NCBI RefSeq assembly: GCF_037038585.1
Contig: NC_092523.1
Coordinates: 31,907,501 to 31,971,500 of the forward strand
DNA from: Patagioenas fasciata
Taxonomy: Eukaryota > Chordata > Aves > Columbiformes > Columbidae
DNA length: 64,000 nucleotides
Direction: 5' to 3'
The notes beneath the pieces were generated by a model. It did not search any database. It saw only the letters and a list, made by a program, of their open reading frames with translations, and had not been told where the DNA came from. Position numbers and translations under genes: made by a program. Positions within the stretch are counted from its first letter, which is position 1; each line of letters begins with the position of its first letter. This document shows, piece by piece, positions 52,185 to 62,043 of this stretch.

Positions 52185-52189
52185 TAAGG
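52185..52189 (+). repeat. Target-site duplication, right copy (TAAGG)
   Basis: TAAGG follows the terminal CA of the LTR and matches 51184-51188 exactly. Confidence 0.85.
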
Positions 52190-54868
52190 TAAATGAAAAC
52201 ACTTCCAAAAAGAAATGTTGCTAGCAGAAAATATGGCTACATTTCACAGATTTAAACAGTTTATGTTTTCTACACATTTATGCAACAAAACTACCACAAA
52301 CAAGTTTGCAACAGAGAAGCAGCTGCTCAGGAACTGCCACATCAGTATTACAAGGAGTTCAGAGTAGAGAAAATCTTTACTGTTATTTCAGTGCCTTAAG
52401 GAGCAGAACGTCATGGTCCTTTGTCGAAACAGCAGTGTCAGAGCAGGGATGCAAGACCAGAAAACAGTGGAAAGAAATACAGGATTCAGTTTGGTTGATG
52501 TTCTGTGCAACCAAAGCAGGAAAATGTGCACCTGTCTGCCTGACCAGGCATTTCAGCATTGGGGCATCAAAGCGTATCCATTGCTTGAGAACAAACAGAA
52601 AGCATAACTTCCTTCTTTAGCAGGAAGAAAGCAAAAGCAATGTTCACCTTGCAAGAACCACAGTATGCATACTTTTATGTCAGAGCAGAAAGATAGAAAG
52701 AGAAACAGAGAGATTAATAAATAAGTAAATAAATAGCAGAAAAGAGCTATATTAGGAGATCATATAACCTGTACACATGCACAGATACATGGACTTCCAC
52801 TGATCAGAAAGACATAAGCTAGGCTGAGTGGTGTTGAGAAACAAGAGAGTTTTTCTTGAAATAAAAAACTTTCTGTGACATGAAACAAACATGCCAGCCT
52901 GATACTAGTCTCACTTCTCAAAAAGAAGAAAACTCACACATTAAAAAATTATATATAAATAGATAAATAAATACAATCAATTAGTCTTGCCATCAAAGTC
53001 AGCACACACACAATCAGCCCTCATATACAAGGATCCAACTCATTACAGCTGCAGACTCTGAAGCAATTAAGTTAAACATTTAATATGCAGATTTCCTGGA
53101 CACAACCATGACATATTGCCTTAGGAGAAAAAAAAAAAAAAAAAGGTAGTTTTCCCTGAACATGTGCAAGTGAAAAAAAGTGATTTGAGGAGAAGCATAG
53201 CACTGAAATTGCATGTAACTGGAAATTTTTCTCTCTAAACAGCCTGCATGGCAACAAGGTTTCAGCAGAAATGCCAACTGAAAAGACATTTTTTACATTT
53301 TCTTTTAAAAATTTACTTTGACCAAAAACATTGTTCTAAGACCAAAGCCAAAGTGGATTTCACTCAGAGTAGTGGAATTACCTAAAAAGAAAGTATGAAA
53401 ACATTTACAGAAATAGATTTTTTTTTACTACGAACATTTTTCAGAAACCCGTGTTCTCATTCAAAGATGGTTCCAAGACATATGTTTCAACTACCATATC
53501 TAATAAGCAATACCAAAGCCACAGATACCTTTCCATCACTTCAAGTGTAGCTCCCTAGCCTGTGATAAAGAGCCAGGTTACTGAAATGTAAAAAAAGGAT
53601 TAAGTGTGAGACAAAGTGTTAAAAGAAATAGTTCATATCTAAAGAAACAGTGTATACCAGGCGCTGACCTGACCTACAGGCTCTTTTATTGCTCTGATGA
53701 ATCTTTTCCTCAGCTTCCTATCTGTTGACATCTGTCACAAAGAACTTTGTTTTTTAGAGATTAAAAGAATTACAGAACAGCTTGATATTGTTGTTTTTGA
53801 AGTCAGAGCAGCAAATCTCAATAACAAGAGATAAAATGAAAGGTCAAATGTTTTCTTTCTGAGAGAAAATTCAATTTCTTACCAAAAAAAAAGTTACATG
53901 TTTGCTCCAATGTACAGAGCGAGAGGCTTATGTGAACACTCCAGATCACAGTTTCCACATCCTTATTTCTTCTCCCATTCAGTACCCCAAGCAACGTAAG
54001 AACTACCCAACATAAGTTTTTTAAACACCAGCAGTTGAAAAAGAGTCGGATCTGAAACCTGAGGAGCTCTGATAGGTTCAGCAGAGATCTGGATACAAGG
54101 CCCAACAAACCTTGCAAAATTTTGGACATGAAAACTAACACAGCAACAAAGACCTGAAGTTGTAGTTTCTTCTGAGGCATATGAGTGAAAACACAAAACA
54201 ACAATGAATGAGAATAGTATGAAGTTTAAATATATATGGACACACATTTTGATTGTCATTTATCTGGCTCTAGATTCCTGGATGACCTGAATACTTCATC
54301 CATAGCATTCTTGCATATACTTCACAGTTTCAAGCAGCTTTCAGCTTGAAGCTGAAATAGTAAGTAGCATTGATCAAGACCAATTTTTATACATCCTCAA
54401 TTAAGACGGGCTGCAAAGGATAAAGGAAACAGCAACATACATCTTGGACAAGAAAATAATAACTCAAAGACACCTACCAAGACAGGAATATGTGCAGAGT
54501 TCACTACAGGCCTTACAGTGCTGTAACATTTTATAGATTACCACGTACCAGGATCCCTCTGATAATGTACTGGTCCTTAATGCCCTTATTCTTCACAAAT
54601 CTAGTGTGCATAGGAGCAGAAATGTTTTCTACTGTCAGAATTCAGATTCTCTGATTTATCCTCAGAAACTTTATTGCCTCCCCCATGAGGATGTAAAAGG
54701 AATTTTATGCTCCCTTGGTGATCTGGCAGTACACAAGAGTATGAAGATCTTGACCATCATGGTCTTTTTAAAAAGTAACTATTTGTTTGAGTTGTGACTG
54801 AAGAGCACCAACAAATGCAAAGTAGGAAAACCTTAAATTTAGTTTAGAGATTAAAAACTACTTTCCTA
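52190..54868. other. AT-rich unique sequence, no gene supported
   Basis: Frames of 104 codons (52306-52620, +), 128 codons (53818-54204, -) and 98 codons (53963-54259, -) have no domain I recognise. An A18 run lies near 53128-53145. A 19-bp near-perfect palindrome (TTTCAGCTTGAAGCTGAAA) lies at 54339-54357. No RNA gene or mobile element was recognised. Confidence 0.4.
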
Positions 54869-55597
54869 TATCACAGAATCACAGAATGTTAGGGATTGGA
54901 AGGGACCTCAAAAGATCGTTCAGTCCAATCCCTCTGCCAGAGCAGGAACACCTAGATGAGGCTACACAGGAATGTGTCCAGGCGGGTTTTGAATGTCCCC
55001 AGAGAAGGAGACTCCACAACCCCCCGGTCAGTCTGTTCCAGTGTTCTGTTACCCTCACTGAGAAGTTTTTTCTCAAATTTAGGTGGAACCTCTTGTGCTC
55101 CAGTTTGAACCCATTACACATTGTTTTACCATGGGTTGTCATCGAGAAGAGCCTGGCTCCATCCTCATGACACTCACCCTTTATATATTTGTAAACATTA
55201 ATGAGGTCACCCCTCATTTTCTTCTTCTCCAAGCTAAAGAGACCCAGCTCCCTCAGCCTTTCCTCGTAAGGGAGATGTTGCACTCCCTTAATCATCTTTG
55301 TTGCCCTGCCCTGGACTCTCTCCAGCAGTTCTCTGTCCTTCTTGAACTGAGGGGCCCAGAACTGGACACAATATTCCAGATGTGGTCTCACCAGGACAGA
55401 GTAGAGGGGAAGGAGAACCTCTCTCGATCTACTAACCACCCCCCTTCTAATACACCCCAGGATGCCATTGGCCTTCCTGGCCACAAGGGCACAGTGCTGG
55501 CTCATGGTCATCCTGTTGTCCTCCAGGATCCCCAGGTCCCTTTCCCCTACACTGTTCTCTATTAGGTCTTTCCCCAACTTATACTGGAACCTGGGGT
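54869..55597 (-). mobile_element. CR1 LINE 3' fragment (copy G)
   Basis: On the minus strand the element starts at about 55597 (CCCAGGTTCCAG, P-R-F-Q-Y) and ends at about 54869. Before its CATTCTGTGATTCTGTGATA tail lies the AGGTCCCTTCCAATCCC block. About 0.73 kb is retained: the C-terminal third of ORF2 plus the 3' UTR. Its protein is close to copy A ([20 protein letters not shown] against [20 protein letters not shown]), so both belong to related subfamilies. Confidence 0.93.
54950..55595 (-). pseudogene. CR1 ORF2 C-terminal fragment, frameshifted
   Basis: The frame reads [48 protein letters not shown], then [39 protein letters not shown] and [13 protein letters not shown] base is missing in the usual NFFSVRV motif (NFSVRV would need three, so this codon loss is in frame). 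After EHWNRL the phase shifts: the expected [14 protein letters not shown] reads [14 protein letters not shown]. The RT catalytic core was never included in this insertion. Confidence 0.82.
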
Positions 55598-58500
55598 AGA
55601 GAAGCTTCATATAGAAAACATTAAAATAATACTTGCTAAAATATAATAAATATATTTACTTACTTAATTTCCATAATCCTTTGAAGGCTAAAAACTTCTG
55701 CAAAGAAACTGTGAAGTGAAATTATTTCTTACCAAATGGTTGCAGTGGGTGTTCAGCAACCAGGTTTACTGGTTTACATACAGTATTTTGTTTGTAATAA
55801 AATGAGACGGGATAAAATGAGATGGGATAAAATGCGACGGGATAAAATGAGATGAGATGAAGTTTCTTAATCCTTGAACTGAAACTTCTGTAAATAGAAG
55901 TCGTCAGTGGGGAGAGAGAAGTGCCTTTCATACTTGATTTATACCACATTCACCCAACCTATTCATGCCATACGCAACAGAAGAGTTGCCTGTAGGACTG
56001 GGTCTTCAGACACGGCAACACTTCTACAAGCAAGTAGCAGCAGAGTACTGGGAAACAAGTTATGAAGCCTTTCCTATAAAATGTGACTGCTCCAAGTAAA
56101 AAATGTTTATTTCAAAATTCTTTTATGTTCTCTTTCCATGTGCAAGGAATAAATATATCCAGCAGGAAAGATTTCTATTGTTTTTGTTGTCTTTGTTTAT
56201 GCATATATATCTGCACTACCTCTTCATGGAATGGGAAAGCACACAAAACCCAAAAAGGTTGAATTAAAATGCATTAGAATCTATAGCAGAAGCTGTTGGA
56301 ATTGTATGTGTTAACACTATATTTTATGTAGTACACATGGGTCTGCTCTGCTGCTCTTCTCAGACAAACTTTGCTGTGAATATAGACATGTCCTTTCCCT
56401 CTTTATTGTATCCTGAAAACTCCATATTCTGTCTGCAATTTAGACCTAATTCTGTGATGTTTTATACTCAAATATTCATAGGAAGTGTCTACTATTGATG
56501 AATATGAATATGAAATAGAAGCTTAAGGTTGACAAGGTCTTATGTTTACAGAGTGTTTCAAAGACAGAAGCTACTCCAGTTAAGGTGTTGGTGAAAGAAA
56601 GGAGAAGGTACAGAGTTATTAAAAACAAGATTAATAAAAATGTCCATAGCAAAATAGCCCAAGGGAAAAAAATCCTGGTCTAACAAAAGCGGTCAGATAA
56701 AAGATATAAACATATTTTTGTTGTCTTCTGGTTTTCCTCATAAGAAAAAACATATCTTTAGTCTTGCAAACAGAGCAATTACAGTAACCTTTCCACTTTG
56801 GAAATTGAGCATTATTAGCTAACTGATCTCCCAAAATTTGAAGTCATTATAGTTAGAAATATTCATCCAGATAAAATCCACCCAAAATATAAACAAACGT
56901 AACTCTTACAAAAAGTCAGTCTATTGACACAAAATATTCCCCATAAAATGTAAAGGCAAACATTTTTTCTAACCAGTGGTTAGAAATAAATGCAACTTAG
57001 CCATATTACAAGGGAAAGCTTTAAGATGTTACTGAGAAGTCATGAAGTACCACTCTTTCTCAAGTTTGAGACTTTCAGACAAATTCTTTAATACTACGTC
57101 ACATATCTGTATCTCCTAACAGTGAAATCGTCTCTGTTCTCAACTACGTGGACACAAAAGCTACCCAGAAGAACTGAAGCAATTTCCCCTGCATCACATC
57201 ATCCTTTCTTCACAGCTCAGTACAGAGACAAGGTGACTGGAATGTTTCCTCCTCTCTCTCTCGTGAATGTCAGCCTTGTGGTACAGAAAGCCATAACAAT
57301 ACATCCAGGAAAGCAGTTACCTAGAGCTATATGGTATTCAATACTTTCAGCTACAGGAGATGGGCAGAGCAGCACCAGCCATTAGCAAAAATCCAAATCT
57401 GAGGTTTTGGTGTTTTATTTTGTATTTTTAAATTCCCAAACACCACACTCTTCTCCCTCCAGACTCTAAACAAGTCTACAGTGGTGGAACATTTGTTCAA
57501 GGAGTATGCTCACTTACTCATAGTGTGCCTCAAAGGACTGGAGATCAATTGCATTTCATTGGTTACAACATTTCCTGAAAGACCAATAAGGCTACAGAAT
57601 ATAGACTTGAGAATATGAATAGGAGCATATTTTAATGCAGTATTTCTTTTCAGGGTAATTTTGAATATAAAGAAATACTGAAATTTGTGCTTGTGTGATA
57701 TTGTGTATGCAGGGACATATAAATATTTATGCTTCTGTCTAAACCATTCTATTACAGAAAGAAAACTCAATTATTTATCTCTTATACTATAAATGCAATA
57801 AATTATTAATACTTGGCTATAGCATGTCACTCAACTGCTTGGAAAAGCGTAATAAGAATTTGTACCAACATATTCTGTTACAGAACTTAACACACATTCT
57901 TTGCCTAATGTGCCCTAATTGTTCTGCAACTTAGGTTCCTTCTTTCCTGTTTGCATTATTACACCACAATTCATCCAAAGTTTCAACCTCTTCATTAAAC
58001 AGTATTTTAAGAACTTTTGTTAAATAAAGACTTTCTGTATTCAGGTCCTTTTGCGAATTAATCCATACTGCCGTTCTTCCACAAGTAGTTGGAAAGTATG
58101 GTTTCATCACCAGTTTTCCATCATTTGAAATCTAATAAGTGATTGAATTCAGGTTAAACAAAGGTCAGACAATGACTCATGACTTTCAATCTGTGAAACG
58201 TTGCTTTTTGACATATTCTGTAATTGTTAACAGCTTTTTGACATAAGTGACCATGGTATCAAGAATTGATGGCCATGTTTCTAGTGGTTTAGGATTCATT
58301 TGTCAGTAGTCCACAGAGTTCCAATGAATACATTATCCAATGTTTTTAATATTTAGTCCTCAGTTCCACAAAACAATGTTGCATTGCTTTATTTCCTTGC
58401 ATTTTTTATGTACTGTATATTGCCTCCTTATTTTCATTGCTTGTTATGAGGTGGTAGGGAGAGGCTATAAATGAAAACTCAGAGCAGAGTGCAGAGCTCC

Positions 58501-60496
58501 CAGTTCTGGGTAACTTTATTTTCAATCAGAGCAGATCCTAATCTACAGAAAATCTTCAAATGATTCTGTAGTTGGGAGTGTGTGGAAATATAACAGCAAG
58601 GTTAAAGTCTTTCTTAGTAGTTCTACTAAAAAAAAAAAAGGAGAGTAGAGTAAGGCAAGATTGATCCTCCACTTTGACATCCTCCCCTCAAATTCTGAAT
58701 GTGAAAGGTGTTCCACAAAGTCACAGGATAGATCTGTACTTGTTGCCTTTTATTCTGTAGCTTTAGATCAAGTCCATTTCTCTGTACATACTGGAACAAC
58801 AAATCACAGACTTGGCTGGCTTTCAGGTTCAGCATCACACTTCTGCAAAGGGACAGTAGGTACATCATGCCTCACAGCCCAGATTCTCAGTAGAAATGAG
58901 TCTGTAGAATGCCATTTGGGTACCCTGTAAGTTAAGCTCCTTTTATCTGCACTTACTCAATAGCCAGAAATGGAAGCAGTGAAATAAAAGAAGGATAACC
59001 TGACTTTTAAGGTTTTACCTCACATTTCTGCCAATTTCCCAGATAACAAGTGTGCTTTGAAAAACAGCAAATCAAAGACTACTTTCATGCCCACCTGTAG
59101 TCCTTGCAAGACCCTCAACATCAAACTTCCCATGATAAAATACCTACTGCCATAATAATATCACAGCAAAACACCAAGAGACTGAACAGTTCTTGCATCT
59201 TAAGAACCAAACTTGGCAGATTATCACAGTGTCATATTCGTTTGCTACATCTTTAAAGCTTAAAGCAACCTGATATGAATTGCTGCAGAAGAAAAAACCA
59301 TGAATGACAGGGGGGTTTACACCTGTAGAAGCAAGATGTCCCCTCTGCCGGTGTGCAAGCTTCTTCAATAGGGAAAAAACACTACCTTTGAAATGTGCTT
59401 AATCCTGATTATGAGGAATTATCTCTTAGAGAACTATCTGCTGAGACAAGAAAGGAGGAAGTATGAAGAAAAAGAAAAAATGCACAAGTCTGTTACTAAG
59501 GTGGAAAAAATAATTCCTTAGTCAAAATTGTGAATGTTCATGCATTGTGAGCTTGCTAGACAAATGGAAGAGGCAAATTTATTACTTCTACCATATGGAG
59601 TAAAATCCCTAGTATCATTTTTTTATGCTTTGTTCAACATGGCGCTAGATTTCTGCACTTTGTTGCTTTAAAGCTTCAAAAATTAACTCTGTTGCATCAT
59701 TCTCTTAAATGCCATCATGCAAAGCTTAAGTGACAAAACATTCACTTTTCTCAGTGTGACATCATCAGTTACCGTTCCAGACATTTAGTTGTCTAAATCA
59801 TTGAGTCATTAGATGTTACTATGGAAGAGTACCTAGTGCAAGAAACCTGACAGTACTACAGGTGTTTTATTTAGCCTTTTACATCCTGTTTTGCATATCT
59901 TATATTTCAATTACATAAGAAAAAAGCTGAGGCTTTCAGAGGTTATATGAACAATCTTGTGAAAGTAACGGCATCTTGAACTCTGGAGGCCTACACTTAA
60001 TTCCAAGTTCTCTGGGTGAGCTTATGTTGTGGTGATGATCTTCTGAACCTTCAGGTTTTTTGTTTTTTCTTCATGACTATATTTCTCACAAACTTACATA
60101 CCCCTCTTTCTTATTTCCAGCCATACTCCAGCAGCTTCTTCTCAGACTTCCATCTACTGTTATCCCCTTGCTGTTCTTCCCTGACTGGTGCCTGAGCATT
60201 GCCCTTTACCACCTGTTCTTATCCTTCATCTTTCCTGGAAATCTGTGATCTTTTTCCTGTCTTTATACTTTCCCCTCACACACCTGAGTCCTTCTCATTT
60301 GAGTCAGCCTGCTCTCTTTTAATTTTTTGTGACTAATTTTGATGCTTTGATATGTCCCAGGAATCAAAAGACTACAGGGAACTAGGAAAAAAATACCTAG
60401 GTATTCTGGATTTTTAAAGCTTTTAAAGAAATTTGCTACCTTTTATAACTGACTTTTCTTGGAAAATGAACACACAAACCCCCCCACACAATATAT
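55598..60496. other. AT-rich unique sequence with a 15-bp minisatellite, no gene seen
   Basis: Open frames are 89 codons or fewer and lack motifs. Besides the minisatellite at 55797-55856 there is a repeated GCTTTTTGACATA-like 12-mer near 58201 and 58232, and a sequence GGCTATAAATG near 58463 without supporting promoter context. No RNA gene or mobile element was recognised. Confidence 0.45.
55797..55856. repeat. 15-bp minisatellite, four units
   Basis: Four consecutive units of ATAAAATGAGACGGG have only C/T or A/C changes (third unit GCGAC, last unit ends GATGAG). Because 15 is a multiple of three, the minus strand stays open and would spell a repeated F-Y-P-V/I-S/A pentapeptide. That frame is a by-product of the repeat, not evidence of a gene. 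Confidence 0.9.
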
Positions 60497-60719
60497 TTAT
60501 ATCTATCTATATCTATATCTATATCTCTGATATCTATATCTATATATGTGATATAGATATATGTATGATACAGACAGAGATAGATAGATATCAGAGATAG
60601 AGATAGAGATAGAGATAGAGATAGAGATAGAGATAGAGATAGAGATAGAGATAGAGATAGAGATAGAGATAGAGATAGAGATAGAGATGAGATAGAGATA
60701 GATAGATAGATAGATAGAG
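60497..60719. repeat. Compound GATA / (AGAGAT)16 satellite with inverted-repeat flank
   Basis: The left part (60497-60560) is TATCTA-rich. The right part contains 16 perfect AGAGAT hexamers (60593-60688), then a GATA tetramer run to 60718. A perfect 15-bp inverted repeat, TATCTCTGATATCTA at 60522-60536 and its complement at 60585-60599, links the two halves across a 48-base spacer. Pyrimidine-strand TATCTA units therefore face purine-strand TAGATA units, and the block can form a hairpin. Confidence 0.92.
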
Positions 60720-61662
60720 GCTACATAATTTTCTAACTAAGCAGAAAAAGAAGCACTTGCACACCTTACTTTAAAAAATTTAGAGGTCTGGTTGTGAAAA
60801 AATAAAGATCTCATTGCACTGGCAGGTAGTAACATCAGCAGAAATATAGTTCAGTGTAACATGAGCACCGCTTCAGGGAAAATTCTTTCTTTATTATCTA
60901 ATCACTAATATAAAGCTGCGTTGTTACAAATATAAGTAGGTGTACTTAATTTGTCACCTGGTTTCTAGACAAAGCAGATATATTCTTCAGCTTGAGGGTT
61001 TTTCACACTCCTTGGCTACAAATATTAGATTTTTTTTTTCCTGCAGTCAAATCTAGCTAAAAGATGAAAAACTTGTTCCCTCTACCATCTCCTGGCCATT
61101 CCTATTCCCATTTTTCTTCCCTTCATATGTCCTCTTCTTCTCACACACACTCGAAGTCCTAATCTATAAAGCCTGAATTTCCAAGCTTTCACAAAAGAAA
61201 AACAAACATACATACAGATGTCAAACATATATAGATATAGACCCAAAACAACCAGGAAAGATCCCACTTAGTCTTGGCATCCCTACATTCATGCACACCC
61301 CACTGATTTTGGGAAGAAGATGTTTATAGCACCTGCTCAATATAAAAGCTAGGGCAACAGATGACCTTGAATGTGAATGAAATCTTCCAAAAAATTCGCT
61401 TCCAACTTCTCGAAAGTCTCTACTTACCATGTGCAACTGAAACCACCACCACTCACAAACTTTGACCAAACCGAGATAAAAGTTTGACAAAACCAGCAAA
61501 TTGTATGCATAGCACAAGGACAATTCCTTTTCCAAAAACTGTCAACAACTGTTCTAAATTACCTTCTTTTTCCTGAGATTTTTTTATTCCACATCTGAGG
61601 CTCCAGGGCTGTTCTTTAATACATATATTAAAAAAAAAAAAAGCTAGATTCTTTTGAGTGGT
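60720..61662. other. Unique sequence, no gene seen
   Basis: Open frames on the minus strand (61, 104 and 126 codons) overlap one another and the CR1 beginning at 61663, without domain motifs. An A13 run near 61630 lies just before the CR1. Confidence 0.45.
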
Positions 61663-61945
61663 ATCCAGTGACAGGATGACAGGATGAGAGGTAATGGCCA
61701 CAAAACTGAAACACAGGAGACGCCACCTGAACACCAGGAAGAACTTTTTCATACTGTGAGAGAGACTAAGCACTGGCACAGGTTGCCCAGGGAGACAGTG
61801 GAGTCTCCATCCTTGGAAATGCTCAAAAGCCATCTGGATAGACTCCTGGACAATGGGCAGCCTGATCTAGGTTACCCTGCCTGAGCAGGAGGGTTGTACC
61901 AGACAACCTGCAAAGGTCCCTTCCGACCTCATCTGTTCTGTGACT
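61663..61945 (+). mobile_element. CR1 LINE 3' fragment (copy H)
   Basis: The sequence starts in the ORF2 C-terminus (GRNGHKTETQ-type GNG block, then HQEELFHTVRETKHWHRLPRETVESPSLEML). It passes through the CCTGCCTGAGCAGGAGGGT 3' UTR block and ends with GGTCCCTTCCGACCTC and one degenerate TTCTGTGACT octamer. It is about 0.28 kb. The coding part is open from 61684 to 61884 but is only a C-terminal stub. The preserved HWHRLP and VESPSLE motifs identify it. Confidence 0.9.
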
Positions 61946-61989
61946 AGTACTCTCCACAACACTATCAAAAGTATTTCTGACTCATTTTG
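61946..61989. other. 44-bp spacer between two CR1 3' ends
   Basis: This short AT-rich spacer separates copy H from copy I. It has no motif. Confidence 0.5.
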
Positions 61990-62043
61990 ACAGTAGATGA
62001 CCTTTAAGGTCCCTTCCAACCCAAACCATTCTATGATTCTAAA
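61990..62043 (+). mobile_element. CR1 LINE 3'-terminal scrap (copy I)
   Basis: Only the last 50 or so bases of a CR1 remain: GATGACCTTTAAGGTCCC, then TTCCAACCCAAACC and ATTCTATGATTCTA. The tail octamer type (ATTCTATG) differs from that of copy H, so it is an independent and extremely 5'-truncated insertion rather than a duplicate. Confidence 0.8.

Noticed and set aside
54339..54357. 19-bp palindrome TTTCAGCTTGAAGCTGAAA as a regulatory operator
   Set aside because: An isolated short palindrome in AT-rich eukaryotic DNA with no flanking gene. Chance is adequate.
55083..55565. 160-codon plus-strand open frame
   Set aside because: Antisense shadow of the CR1 C-terminal frame on the minus strand.
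58463..58473. CTATAAATG as a core promoter
   Set aside because: No downstream open frame, initiator or GC-rich context supports transcription start here.
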